From assembly GCA_030280995.1 (NCBI GenBank), contig JASXTE010000018.1, positions 372,001-436,000 on the forward strand: 64,000 nt of DNA. Direction: 5' to 3'. Positions 45,653 to 57,069 of the stretch are shown here, one piece after another. The notes under the pieces were generated by a model that saw only the letters and a list, made by a program, of their open reading frames with translations, ran no database searches and was not told the origin of the DNA. A program made the translations under genes and the position numbers. The DNA comes from Hemileia vastatrix. Its lineage: Eukaryota > Basidiomycota > Pucciniomycetes > Pucciniales > Zaghouaniaceae. Position 1 is the first letter of the stretch; each line of letters starts with the position of its first letter.

Positions 45653-46555
45653 ATGGCTTCTGGCTCTTCTATTCCTGTGGTGACTGTCAGTGGGGGGGAG
45701 GGTCCTCCTGCTGTAATGGTTAGAGAATGTGTTAGGATTAAAACTTGAGATGGTACCAATTTTAATGGTGAAGGTGTGAAGTGGTTTCTGGAGAAGTATG
45801 AAACTGCTTCTGGTGTGGATGGTACTTCTTACCTAGACATGGTGAAGGAAATTATTGCCTTCATTGATAATAGGGCAGTGGAGAAGGAGGTCGTGGCCAT
45901 GCCTGGCTACAGGAAGAGGGATTGGAAGCTACTGTGTAGGGATATGGTAGATAGATGTAGTGTCAGGCTCACTATGGTGGATCTGAACAAGGTTGTCAGT
46001 GAATGGCAGTCTTTTGGTGGTGTTGGAAGCTTGCATAGTTACAGGAAGTTTCTGCTACAGTTTGATCCTGTGGTGAAATACTTGGTGGAAGTTGAGGAGC
46101 TGGCACATGAAAAGGCTGCCAAAGATGTTTTTTGGTCTGCCCTGGCTAAAGAAGTCAGGATGGATGTGTTGGATGAGCTATCAAGGAAAGACTTGATGAA
46201 GACTCTTTCTAATGGGGACCAGAAGTTTCCAGCCTTTGACAAGGTGAAGGAGGCGGTGGAGGCCCATTTGAAGTTATTGGTAGTGGACACCTATCAAGAG
46301 GGGTGTGCCAAATATGTCAGAAAAGTCAATGAGGCTTTGGCTGAAGAGGAGAGTAGAGGAAAGAAGGAGGAAAAGAATATAGTGAAGGTGCCTAAAAAGG
46401 AGAGGGAATCAGTGGTGGAACAGTTGGCTGACCTGAAAAAACAGCTACATATTTTTGTTCAGGAGGCTAAGAAGGTTAATAAGGCTCCTTCTCAGCCCAG
46501 AGACATTGAAAAGTGGGCTGGTGGAAGTGATTCTTAGGTCTGCTCTTACTGCAGT
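45653..46555 (+). pseudogene. gag: E4 gag, N-terminal part
   Basis: Start MASGSSIPVV at 45653. A TGA at 45746-45748 stands where N2 has Trp (IQSWDG), i.e. TGG to TGA. Then the capsid: FLEKYETASGVDGTSYLDMVKEIIAFIDNRAVEKEVVAMPGYRKRDWK, MVDLNKVVSEWQSFGG, VFWSALAKEVRMDVLDELSRKDLMKTLSNGDQ. A basic and acidic coiled region (EEESRGKKEEKN, VEQLADLKKQLHIFVQEAKK) precedes the zinc knuckle. A TAG (about 46534) just before CSYC is explained by CAG to TAG. The MITE inserts inside the knuckle. Confidence 0.87.
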
Positions 46556-47442
46556 CACCACGCAATATGGGGGGAGGACTTGCTAGCAAGTCCGCAACTT
46601 GAAGTCAGATGGAAATCAGATGGAACTCAGACTGAAGTAATACTGAACTTTCACCTGAAGTATCACACAAATAATAATGGATCTATATTGAAAACATAGT
46701 GAAAGTGTGAGGATAACTGAATGGAAGCCAGAAAAAATCATTCCATGAGTCTACTCGATGCAAAGTATTTTTTGAAGCAACTTATTTAAATAATACTCTA
46801 TTAAATTAAGTTGATCAATAAAAATTGATTGACAATATTGCAATTCTTAAATACAATAATTTTATTAAAAAATTTCAGATTACATATAAAAAAAATCTGT
46901 GACTTTTTCTATTACTTACAACTGTTTTTACAGAATTGAAAACTATGTTTCAGCTAATATTTTATGGAAGTGAACTCTGTTCTTCGCCCAAAGAACTGAG
47001 TTCATCCTCCTATTTTCACACTCTGTTTGCACCAATCTCCATCCCTTTCAATTCTATCAACACATGCTTGTCTTCCCTCCCCTTGCCTTTTGCTATCCTC
47101 CCAGCCCCATTGTATGCCATCCTCTTTTGATCCCCATTTCACCCCTCTCAACCTCTCCCAGACCCTTTTCTTCATTTAAAATGCCTCGGAACCCTTAATC
47201 TTCCCTTCCAACTCTTTCCCAACCTTTTTGCTACCCCATATACCTTTCCTCACCCCTCTCTCCAGCCTTTCAAACCCTTGTAGACCCATTTGTGTTCACA
47301 TGAGCTTCAAGGTGTGTTCAAAGTAAATTCAATACTTCTTAATGATGGTTTCATCACTTTCTCAATGTGTGCTCAAAAAGATATGAATTAGGGTTCAAGG
47401 TTGCGGACTTGCTAGCAAGTCGGCCCCTCATATTGCGGGGTG
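46556..47442. mobile_element. CACTA-like MITE, 887 bp, in the E4 zinc knuckle
   Basis: Inverted termini CACCACGCAATATG and CACCCCGCAATATG, flanked by a 3-bp duplication AGT (46553-46555 and 47443-47445). Both subterminal regions carry the palindrome GACTTGCTAGCAAGTC. About 40 bases of each end match the 239-bp element at 37106. No transposase frame seen inside. Confidence 0.83.
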
Positions 47443-48264
47443 AGTAGGAGGGGACATAAGTGCAATTATTGTTGGGCTTTCAACAGAGATGTGTCAGAGG
47501 GAAAGGTGGATTTTGAAAGTAGGGTTTTTAAGTCCCCTGATGATCAATTTGTGAAGCCCAGTGAGGGGAAGGCTCCTTTTGATTTAGTCACGAGAAGGAC
47601 TGGTCTCAATCAGAGGAGGCCAAGGTTTGAGGAGAATTCTGATAAGTGGAAGTCTTCTGTTAAAGAAGATGATGATGTCAAAGGAAAAGGGAAGGAGGTT
47701 AATAAAGTCTCTTTTTCTACTTCCTTTGGTGGGTTGGAATTATATTCTTGTGGTGGACAGTCAAGTGGTGAATGCTTGGCTGGTGTCTATGATGTAGAGG
47801 CAGGAAAGGTGGGAAGGACTAAGGGTAGCTCTCAGACCCAACCAAAGCCTAAGGCTTCTAAGGCGGATCCTAAGCTGAGTGCAGCTAGGAGGAAATACAG
47901 CAAGGAAGAGCTGTACAAGATGCAGAAAGGTATTGCTAATATAGGCCCCCCTAGCTTTGGTGAATTGTACATGAATGGAGATCCAATGCTTATGGATGTG
48001 GATTCTGACTCTGAGGAGGATATTCCTTTGGCTTCATTGGCAAGGCCTGACAGAGTTAAAGGCTCTGGTCCTCAGTAAAATTCTTGGATCAAGGTAGTGA
48101 AGCCAAGGGCTCACTTTGAGAGGCCAGTAGTTTATGGCCAATCTAATGTTATGGACTCTGTTCTGGAAAGGATGAACCAGGGTCAGGTTTCCCTCACTTA
48201 TGGAGAATTGTATGCTATCAGTCCAGAGTTTGCTGATAGACAAAAGAAGTTGTTGACCAGAAGA
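47443..48264 (+). pseudogene. gag: E4 gag, C-terminal part
   Basis: Continues the knuckle across the MITE: CSY-C before it and RRGHKCNYC after it give C-x2-C-x4-H-x4-C. Then DVSEGKVDFESRVFKSPDDQFVKP, CLAGVYDVEAGKVG, YSKEELYKMQKGIANIGPPSFG, MDVDSDSEED, and after a stop (GSGPQ-stop) VKPRAHFERPVVYGQSNVMDSV and SLTYGELYAISP. Ends at a TGA at about 48264 replacing the Trp seen in E1. Confidence 0.82.
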
Positions 48265-48873
48265 TGAGTCTCTTCTGGGGAGGTAGAATACATATTTGAT
48301 TCTGCTGAAAAGTTTGGAGAGGGGTTGGAAAACTCATTTTTCTGCTCCTCTGGGATATGTCAATGTCACTCTGAATGGCAGGGAGGCTAGGGAATTGGTG
48401 GATTCAGGTTCTCAGATCAACCTGATTTCCTTGTTTGAGGCTACTCATTTGGGCCTCCCCATCAAAACTGGTATTGGTGGGAATTTGAGAGGTATAGGTG
48501 GTCATGTCACTAAGTTGATGGGAACCTCCAAATTTGTGAAGTTAGATATCAGTGGAGCCTCCGGAAAGGCTCATTTTTAAATTGCTAAAGGTAATGTTAA
48601 AGCTGTTTTGGGTGTGCCATTCTTGATGGATTTTCAAGCAAGAATTGGTTACCAATTTGACATGGGAATCAGTTTGTAGTTGACTGGTGAAGACGAAAGA
48701 AGGCTTCACATGAGGTTGTCATCTCCTGAAGATGTTGGTTGGGAAACCAGGCCTGGTTTGACGTCCATGTGTCAATACATGGATTTTTGCAGGAGAAGAA
48801 AAGAAGTTGGTTCCAACTCTGGATTTTTGGAGTGTGTCTCAGGCTCTAGTGAGAGTCTGTCTTTTTTAGAGTA
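48265..48873 (+). pseudogene. pol: E4 protease
   Basis: VSSGEVEYIFDSAEKFGEGL, frameshift, SAPLGYVNVTLNGREARELVDSGSQINLISLFEATHLGLPIKTGIGG, KLDISGASGKAHF, VLGVPFLMDFQARIGYQF, ending LSFLE-stop. Active site Asp-Ser-Gly. Stops after KAHF and ISL. It provides the uninterrupted reference that places E2 inside E1. Confidence 0.85.
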
Positions 48874-49717
48874 ATGAGGGCTGATCACCCTAGTGCTGCA
48901 ACCTCTCCTCAAGATGAAGAAATACAAAGTTGTAGTAGGTCAGCTCCCTTGGAGATATACTAAGTGGATTTAAGACTTTCTCTTTTTAATGTTTCTCTAC
49001 TCTGAAAGAATTCTTCAATTTTTTTATCAAGTCTCTGTTCTCTCTCAAGATTTTCAATTAATTTTAATTCAAGTTCAAAAAGGAAGATGGGTGATATATC
49101 TTTATTGAAAGATATGCGGAAAAGCTGTGGAGTGGTTAGATTGGGGTCTAAATGTAAGTACTCCCAATTGTGCACCACTAGGGTTTCTTCTACACCTTTC
49201 AAAAACATTACCTTGGCCACGTCCATGAGCATTGGGGAAACCTCTGGTTATTTTTGTAGGCAAGAAGAAAACCCAAGAAAAGAAAAGAAAAATTTAAAGA
49301 TAATTCAAGAAAATCAAGAAAAAAATCTGAAGATAATGAAAAAAGAAGATTCAAAATATTTTTGTGAAGATTGTGAAGATCAATTTTTGGGCCTCCAGCT
49401 AGAGGTTAAACTGCACAAATTTTTGAAGAATTAAGATCAGCAAGATCTAGTTTTGGGCCTCCCGCATGAGAATAAAATGCACAATTTTAGAAGATGTGAT
49501 TCAGAAGAAGAATCAAGATTTGAAGTTTTGGAAGATGGAAGTGAAGATGAAGATGTTGGATTGCGGAAAAGATTCAGAGCTGTGAGATTGGGAAGTAAAA
49601 GTAATTCCTCCCAATTTTACACCGCTAGGGTTTCTTCTACACCTTTCAAAAACATTACCTTGGCCACACATGTGAGCAATGGGATCTGGTGGAGAAGACG
49701 TCCTTAAGATCCCTTGA
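48874..49717 (+). pseudogene. E4 protease-RT linker with duplicated module
   Basis: The VVRLGSK...RVSSTPFKNITLAT module occurs at about 49125-49225 and about 49585-49670, as in E1. Between them lie Lys/Glu-rich repeats and two small stem-loops, CTCCAGCTAGAG + GTTAAACTG (49391-49413) and CTCCCGCATGAG + AATAAAATG (49457-49480). Confidence 0.6.
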
Positions 49718-50707
49718 GTTGATGGTAGAGCTGAAAAGTACAAGAAGGTGGCACAGAAGATTAGGCCTGTCAATGAGCCTCTGCCTGTAGGTTTGAATCC
49801 TCCGTTTAAGAGACCTCCGTTTTCAAGAGATACGTACTGTACTACTCTGGTGAGGAATCCTCCGGATTTTAAGGAAACTTCTAGAGTGACAATGGAAAGG
49901 TTGAAGGTTGTTAATTTTGGTCAGGATGGTTGGTTTTTTGATGAGGAAAAGAATTTGTTGATGCACCTTATTGTGCTGAGGAAAAGGCGGTGGCATTTTT
50001 TGAAGAGGAAAGGGGTGTGTTGAAACACTCTTATGGGGAACCTTACTTGATTCCTGTGGTTCGCCATGAACCTTGGAAAAAAAAATCTATTCCAATTCCA
50101 GTTGCTATCCGGGATGATTTTGTGGATGTTGTTAGGGAAAGAGTCAGGACTGGATTGTAAGAAAAATCAACTTCTAGTTACTCAAGTCCGGTTTTCTGTG
50201 TTAAAAAGCCAAATTGAAAGCTAAGGGTGGTGCATGGTCTTAGAGCCCTGAATAGAGTTACTATAAAGGATGTGGGGATGCCGCCAAGTGCGGAAGACAT
50301 TGTGGAAGCCTTTGAGGGAAGGGTGTGTTATGGTTTGGGGGATATTATGGAAGGTTATGATGAAATTGAACTTCACACTGATTCACAGACACTCACAAAA
50401 TTTGACGCTCCTCTGGGAAGATTTCAGATCACTAGGTTTCCTCAATGAGCAACTAATTCAGTAGCAGTTTATCAAGCACAAATGGCTTGGATTTTACAGG
50501 ATGAGGTGCCTACTCATGCTGGTATTTTTATTGATGACTGTGGAATTAAAGGACCTTCCACTGATTATGGAAATGAGGTGCTCAAGGAAAACCAAGATAT
50601 AAGGAGATTTGTTTGGAAATATTCAATTACTCTGGAGAGAGTATTGTTTAGAATTGAACAGGATGGATTGAACATTTCTGCGTCAAAGTTTTGTTGTTCT
50701 GTTCCAG
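49718..50707 (+). pseudogene. pol: E4 reverse transcriptase, truncated
   Basis: AQKIRPVNEPLPVGLNPPFKRPPFSRD, frameshift near 49980, EKSTSSYSSPVFCVKKPN-like fingers, LRALNRVTIKDVGMPPS, YGLGDIMEGYDEIELHTDSQ, FQITRFPQ-stop-ATNSVAVYQAQMAW (Gly to stop), GIFIDDCGIKGPSTDYGNEV, DIRRFVWKYSITLERVLFRI, ASKFCCSVPV. Catalytic Asp residues intact. Cut at 50707 by E5. Confidence 0.86.
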
Positions 50708-51743
50708 TCTAGACAGTTCTATAATACTTAGCTATAGACACAGGGTAAGATGGGTTGGTTCTTCTTAATTAAAATAAGCGCCTTCCACTCTAAGAAAATA
50801 AACAGTGATAACTGTTAGGTGATGATATAAGAAAAATTAGAAAAGTAGAGATAAGAGTGGCACAACAGCCCAGTTACTATCTATTCTCAGCTACTCCCTC
50901 TTGAAGTTCTGTACACAAATACTATCCTTACTGCAGAAATAAAATTACCTTTCAGCGCTCTTCTCACTCTACAATCCTAAAAATCCTAAGTATTGTTACT
51001 TGATTACTATATATAATAATTATTACTCTCCTTTTTATATATTATTATATATCTCCCTTTTTCTTCCATTTCCCATAGAGATCCCTTTCCTTATATATTA
51101 TCCCTATGTTTTCTCCTTATCAGCTTTCTCCTACAGGTTTCAGTGCCCAAGTTCTAGTCCCCTCTCTTTAGTAGCCTGTATGTACAACTTTATTGCCCTG
51201 TAGCAACTCATAACTACTACCGTGCTCTAGCTATACCTACCCTAAGCTTTATAAAGAAGACTATGTATAGTATAACCTGTACCGCCCCCACTTAATGTTG
51301 CTCTAATAGTAAAGAGCTCACTTACTAACGCATGACTTGTAAGTATTATCCTTGGGCTACCCACCAATATTTGCTTTATGCGTATGTGTGCTCCTTTTGC
51401 CCTGACTTGTTGCATTTTCTTAGTTGACCTTTTTGACCAGCGCTAGCGCTGCTGCTTAGTTAGCTCTTCCTAATGAAACACATACTTAATTATCTTGATA
51501 CTGCCCTACTAGCCCCACATGATAACCAGCTGCATGCATTTTGCTAAGCACATAGTTATACTATGAACTCCATGTCCATACTATGCCGCTTTTCAACATG
51601 TAAACCCATACTGAAAGAGTGACACCCATAATTCTCTGTGCTTCACTTAATGACATAGAAACCCCTTAGTTCCTATATTCCCCTTTTTAGAAATTACTGC
51701 GCTTCATGCGTTTTTCACGTGCTTATGTGAGACACGTACCACA
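50708..51743 (-). repeat. E5 3' LTR
   Basis: Starts TCTAGACAGTTCTATAAT (TG mutated to TC) and ends GACACGTACCACA. Its reverse complement, well preserved, is at 54682-55737. Short matches to the E2 LTR at both ends (TAAGATGGGTTGGTTCT; CACGTACCACA). Confidence 0.87.
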
Positions 51744-51753
51744 GTCTCCCTTT

Positions 51754-51783
51754 ACTTGGGACTCTCCCCAGGTGCTATAAAAA
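51754..51783 (+). promoter_or_regulatory. Promoter-like block of gene A'
   Basis: ACTTGGGACTCTCCCCAGG then TATAAAAA, 110 bases before the ATG; matches the E2 block at 8891-8921 in an otherwise poorly conserved leader. Confidence 0.6.
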
Positions 51784-51892
51784 CCCTAATGCGCTTCTTG
51801 CTTATCTTCCTCACACCTCTCCTCTCTTCAACCATCTTCTCAAAAAAAAATTAGTAATTTTTCCTTCTTCTTTTCTTTTCTTCTTTCTAGAT

Positions 51893-52892
51893 ATGACTAC
51901 ACCTCATACAAGCATAGGTACCATGCTTACTAACATTTGTTGCTGTGAAAGATGTAGGGAGAATGGAGTCCCTGCATGTGAATTTGCCAGAGCCCTCCGT
52001 GGTGGTGGGTACTACAAGGTAAGTCCCTTCTCTCCTTATTACTCTTCAACACTTAAAAATTTTCTCTCCCCCTTTATTTATTTATTTTTTTTACTTTTAG
52101 TCATGTAATTTTTGCAAACAACACAAAAAGAAATGTAGCTACGACTGTCCACCCATCACTACAGAGGTTGATCCAAATGCTTCCGCCACAAACTTGATGC
52201 GTCAAATGACCATCAAACAACCCCTCCCTGCTGCTGAAGCAGCGGCTACACCAAAACGTTAAAGGGTCTTCCATCGGGCTCCCACGCCTGAGGAAACCAG
52301 TTCTCCTCACCATTCTCTTTTCTTAGAAGAGACCTGGGATACCGTAAGCATCTTTCTTTCTCTTTATTCATAATTGCTAACTTTAATCTTTTCTTTCATC
52401 TTTTACAGGACGGGCCAGCAACACCTTATGCTGATACACCTCCAGATCCTCCGTTGTTCCTAGAAGAAATAATGGATTGCGATGTCTCCCTAACTCATGA
52501 AATCTTTCTTCCAGTGAAAGAGCCAGAGCCCCAATGGCCTGCCTTCCCTGCGCCGTTCCCCCTTGTGAATTTCTTGACTCTTTTGCTCCCACCATTGAAA
52601 AATTTGCAACAGATGATGCTGAAAAAGTGTACAATCAAGACACCTTGATGCTCAAATTTGCTCCCCTCCTCCTGAAACGTGGCAAGTACTTGATCCTGTG
52701 GTAGCCTATCCCTACTTCTGCACGGTCAACAGAGTCAATACTGCCTTCAACGCAGTATTTGAATATCTGGATGATACTCCTGCGTTGGGGGACAAAAACT
52801 TTCATAATCGCATAGCTCAGGTGGATCAACTGAATTCCATCTGTAATGAAGTCCTCAACAATTGGGAGTATGCCTTCCTAAATTGTCCTTAA
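51893..52892 (+). pseudogene. Accessory gene A' of E5: Cys-cluster protein, degenerate
   Basis: Exons 51893-52018, 52101-52343 and 52409-52892 with GTAAGT...TTTTAG and GTAAGC...TTACAG introns at the same positions as in E2. Cys pattern: CERCRENGVPACEF at the end of exon 1 and SCNFCKQHKKKCSY at the start of exon 2. RQMTIKQPLPA matches E2 MTIKRPAPA. TAA at 52260-52262 breaks exon 2 (E2 keeps a sense codon there). Exon 3 has two frameshifts; its frames together give CEFLDSFAPTIEKF and FEYLDDTPALGDKNF...LNNWEYAFLNCP, homologous to the E2 C-terminus. Conserved introns and Cys residues, despite decay, show the gene belonged to the ancestral element. Confidence 0.72.
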
Positions 52893-53467
52893 TTGTAAGT
52901 CTTATTTATTTTCCTTTAAAAAAATCCTTTAATCCTTTTTCAGCACTGAAACTCTTTTCCTCCTTTCTTCAGTCCTTCTTAAATCCTTTATTTATTTGTA
53001 TTTTACTTATACCCACATTGTAAATATTTGTTAAAAAATAAATAAATAAATAAAACTTAACCCTAAAAAAACAAAAAAAGAAAAAAAAACTTAAACTTGT
53101 GAGAGATGAGATGACATCATTTTGTGTTATAACCTTGAGAGATAAAAAGAATCCTACTCCTTCTAAAAGTAGCGCACATATCCCTTAGATGCCTGCAGAA
53201 AAAAAAAATTGAAAGCATTGACTGTAAGACAATCCTTCTCCTTATACAATGTTTCCAACCAGTTGTCAGATCTTCCCAAGATCTGGCGCCAATACTAGTG
53301 GGACCTATTCCATAAACTTGCGCTTCCTTCATGGCTACAAGAAACAGCTTCTTCCTGTGATGTCTCTTGATTGCATCTTCATTACTACTATCTAACCTAT
53401 AGATATAGTGCTCTAAAGTATTTTCTAATACTTCATTATCTTTCAATTATCACGGCATAGTATAAGC
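52893..53467. other. Spacer between genes A' and B'
   Basis: No gene. A poly-A rich and TAAATAAATAAATAAA stretch around 53035-53060 would suit a 3' end. Several CTATAGATATAG words at about 53398 are a weak TATA candidate for gene B'. Confidence 0.5.
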
Positions 53468-54228
53468 ATGACCCAATACTGTACTGTACCTAGAGATCAA
53501 TTGTGCACCTTCTGTCAGTGCTGTAATTTCAATTGCACTTTTTCTACACCCAGAGGTTATGCCAATATCAGACCCGCCTGTGATAACTGCTTTAGATACC
53601 ATAAAACTTGCACTTTTTCTCATAACCTTCCATCCTCTAATAATGGATTTATACAATTCCCTCCTGGTAATACTTCTAGCGGTCCTACAGTTATTGTCAG
53701 CTCTAGTAATACAACTCTTCCTACCTATTCTTGAAGAGAAATTTCTATTCATCCAAAAATAGAATCTCCTCCTCCTTATGGTATCAACATTCCTATGCAA
53801 ACATCCGCCTCAGCCATCAACACTGCGCCTCTAATTTCTCCTCCTTCCGTGTGGCCCGCGTACCTGCTAGCTAGTAAGATCTATATACTGCCTTGTCTAA
53901 CTAGTACTAAAGAAGACCCGCTTATCCTTAGGTTTCTACAAATACATTTATTTAGGATGGGTTCCAACCCGCTACCTTTTGTACATTCCATGCGCATCTT
54001 CTCTCATCTTCAGCTAATCTATGATGCCATGTCATCTTCCTATGAAACTTCCCCTGCTTTTTCTAATAGTGAGCTTGGCTCCCACTATGAGCATATTGAG
54101 TTAATTGGTCAACTTATGAGCAACATCAGCTCATTGTCTATCTCTGGTTATCCTGCCAATCTCAATAGTTTTGTCATGCTGAGGAATGGTAGGGTTATCC
54201 TGCTAGCTTTGATAGTGACCCTTCCTAA
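53468..54228 (+). pseudogene. Accessory gene B' of E5: Cys-cluster protein, degenerate
   Basis: Exon 1 53468-53873, GTAAGA...CTTAG intron of 58 bases at the same codon as in E2, exon 2 53932-54228. N-terminus MTQYCTVPRDQLCTFCQCCNF, CTFSTPRGYANIRPACDNCFRYHKTC: a full C-x2-C-x6-C...C-x2-C-x6-C set, so E5 keeps the Cys that E2 lost. Broken by TGA at 53732-53734 and by single-base deletions near 53965 and 54182. C-terminal LQLIYDAMSSSYE, HIELIGQLMSNISS, GYPANLNSFVM match E2. Confidence 0.75.
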
Positions 54229-54681
54229 CATGTTTTAAACTTCTTTTTTAAGTAATACTTGCTATTATCTTAACTTCAGCGCCCTAAGCTTTTAAATATC
54301 AAACTTCTTCTACTCTAAATAAATAAATAATAAATATGGATCTTTTCCACTCCTAGCGCTAGCCCTTTTTCTTGCGCTAAAAAGCTAGAGAGCTATTCTC
54401 CCTCTACTTTCTTTAAAAGCCTTAAAACCTAGTATGTTAAAGGATATACTCACCACCTTATTGTGCTTACAATATCTCATAAACATGTAATAGATTTGAC
54501 TCAGACGCTTCATCTGCCAATCATGCTTCAGCCATATTTGTGTCACCTTTTCTAAACTCCCAGCAGATTCTTTGATTTTCCCAATAAGACGTTCCTCTAG
54601 TCTAATTTCTTACCTTATCATATCTCCTCGGATGATGTTAGGAGATTGAGAACTTTTTTTTCACTGTTCCTGATTGAGCGC
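54229..54681. other. Convergent spacer of E5, left part
   Basis: No gene. Collinear with E2 from about 11284 (CTCCCTCTACTTTCTTTAAAAG is shared; CTTCATCTGCC versus CCTCATCTATA). Confidence 0.6.
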
Positions 54682-55737
54682 TATGGTATGTGTCTCACAA
54701 AAGCACGTGAAAAACGTGTGAAGCGCAGTATTTGCTACAATGGGGAATATAGGAACAAAGGGGTTTCTATGTCATTAAGTGAAGCACAGAGAATTATGGG
54801 TGTCACTCTTGCAGTATGGGTTTACATGTTGAAAAGCAGAATAGTATGGACATTGAGTTCATAGTATAACTATGTGTTTAGCGTAAGGAATGCAGCTGGT
54901 TCTCACATGGGGCTAGTAGCACAATATTAAGATAAGGAAGTATTTGTTTAATTAGGAAGAGCTAAAAACGCAGTAGCACTAGCGCTAGTTAGAAAGATCA
55001 ACTAAGAAAGTGCAACAAGTCAGGGCAAAAGGAGCACACATACGCATAAAGCAAATATTGGTGGGTAGCCAAAGGATAATACTTACAAGTAATGCTTTAG
55101 TAAGTGAGCTCTTTACTATTAGCGCATCATTAAGTGGGGGTGGTACATGTTTTAGTATACATAGTCTTCTTTAGAAAGCATAGGGTAAGTATAGCTAGAG
55201 TGCGGTAGTAGTTATGAGTCGCTATAAGGAAATAAAGATGTACATACAGGCTACTAAAGAGAGGGGAATAGAACTTGAGCACTGAAACCTGTAGGAGAAA
55301 GCTGATAAGGAGGAAAAATAGGGATAATATATAAGGAAAGGGATATCTATGGGAAATGGAAGAAAAAGGGAGATATATAATAATATATAAAAAGGAGAGT
55401 AATAATTATTATATATAGTAATCAAGTAACAATACTTAGGATTTTTAGGATTGTAGAGTGAGAAGAGCACTGAATGGTTATTTTATTTTGGCAGTAAGGA
55501 TAGTATTTGCATACAGCGCTTCAAGAGGGAGTAGCTGAGAATATTATGTGCTTGACTGAGAATTGATAGTAACTGGGCTGTAGTGCCACTCTTATCTCTA
55601 CTTTTCTAATTTTTCTTATATCATCACCTTACAGTTATCACTGTTTATTTTCTTAGAGTGGAATGGGCTTCTTTTAATTAAGAAGAACCAAACCATCTCG
55701 CGCTGTGTCTATAGCTTAGTATTATAGAACTGTCTAC
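54682..55737 (+). repeat. Inverted solo LTR of the E5 family
   Basis: Reverse complement of 50708-51743 along its whole length, ending AGAACTGTCTACA. Flanks GCGC (54678-54681) and GCGG (55738-55741) suggest a 4-bp target duplication with one change. Together with the 3' LTR it encloses genes A' and B' in a 1-kb inverted repeat. Confidence 0.85.
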
Positions 55738-55799
55738 AGCGGTTTTTCTAATTGCTTATTCAGGCTTGGTTCTCTAAATACCTTGTTAACGTCTCCCAT

Positions 55800-56744
55800 T
55801 GTAGACAATCCTATAGTACTAGCTATAGGCCTTGAACAAGGGAGTTGGAGAAAAACCAAAGAGAAAATCCCCTGTCCCTTTAGAAAAAAAAGTGAGATTG
55901 ACCTATTGCAGCAAATTGGAGATCTGTTTGCTAGACCCTCTAATTAAACACTCTTGACCCCTTTAAAAGTGAAGATAATAGTCCCAGACAGACTACTAGA
56001 AAGAGTTGAAATGAACAGTATTATATTCAAATAAAACACAAGCCAATGAGACAGTGAGGAACAGAGAGGCAATGAGTAAAGAGATAAGATGATCCCCTAA
56101 AAATCTTCCCACACACGCATCATACAGCCATTGCACAGACCACCCTGACTGATTCCCAACCCAAAATCCAGCTTTCCCAGCCTTTTTCATGCATAAAAGT
56201 GCATTTAAGAGCCTCCCCAAAGCCCAGGCGGGCACACCGCTTCAAGGAGAAATGCCGCTTAGGGGCGAGAAGGCCACTTGGGGGAGGGTGGGCCGCTTCT
56301 AGGCCCTAAAACACCCATTTAAGCAATAAAACCCTTAAAACCCTAAAAACCAATAAATTCACTAATAAACAAGATAAACACACATAAGACATACCAAAAT
56401 GAAAAGAAAATAAAGTAAAATAAGCTGAGACATAATAAGTGACCCTAGTATAAGCCTACATAAGCACCACTAAGCAATAAACATCCAATAAATACCAATA
56501 ACAACACCATAACTACCCTATAAAACAAGGTAACCACCCATAAGAGATACCAAAATAAAGAGAAAAGAAAGGAAATTAAGCTGAAACCTATTAAGTGACC
56601 CTAGCTTAAGCCTTCATAAAAACTACTGACTATCACCTAAAGATGAAAAAATCCACTAATAACACCATAACCCCAATAACACCCTACATACCAAATACCC
56701 CCAAATATGCACTTCAAAGTCCTACCCAGGTTTGGATCACCACA
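55800..56744 (-). repeat. N2 3' LTR
   Basis: TGTAGACAATCCTATAG...GTTTGGATCACCACA on the plus strand. GC-rich island at about 56228-56300. Confidence 0.9.
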
Positions 56745-57069
56745 TCCTCCCTCCAATCAATAATGTCCCCATTCTTCCTTCGCCAACAGCCAAGTTTGAA
56801 CACCTCTCCAGAATCTTTACAAACAGCCCATTTATCTCTTCCACCAGATCCTATTCCATCCTAAGTGAACCTCTTTTCCAGCAATCCAAGCTTCTTCTTT
56901 AAAACTTCTCTTGCACCATGCCTTAAAATTCAATCTATCTCTGTAAAAAAAAATATATTTATTCTGTTCCTGAATTCCAACTCTGGCTGTACCTGCCTCC
57001 AACGATGAAAAGTGATATCCAGTTGACAAGTCTTCCTGACTATAACCTTCTACCAGCATAAAAATTTCA

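Larger units (their letters stand above)
44107..50707 (+). mobile_element. E4: plus-strand gypsy element, 3' half lost
   Basis: 5' LTR, tRNA-Lys-type primer site, gag, protease, linker and RT up to just past the FIDD box, where E5 begins. RNase H, integrase and 3' LTR would lie beyond E5. Closest relative in the window is E1 (same linker duplication, same DSG protease, same LTR family). A CACTA-like MITE sits exactly in the zinc knuckle. Confidence 0.9.

Noticed and set aside
52893..53467. A further small gene on the minus strand at 53117-53446
   Set aside because: No counterpart in the same spacer of E2 and no domain; probably chance.
50708..55737. DNA transposon with 1-kb terminal inverted repeats carrying genes A' and B'
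   Set aside because: The inverted ends are LTRs with TG...CA ends and U5-like sequence, E2 shows the same genes inside direct LTRs with pol, and the right-hand copy is better explained as a solo LTR with its own 4-bp flanks.
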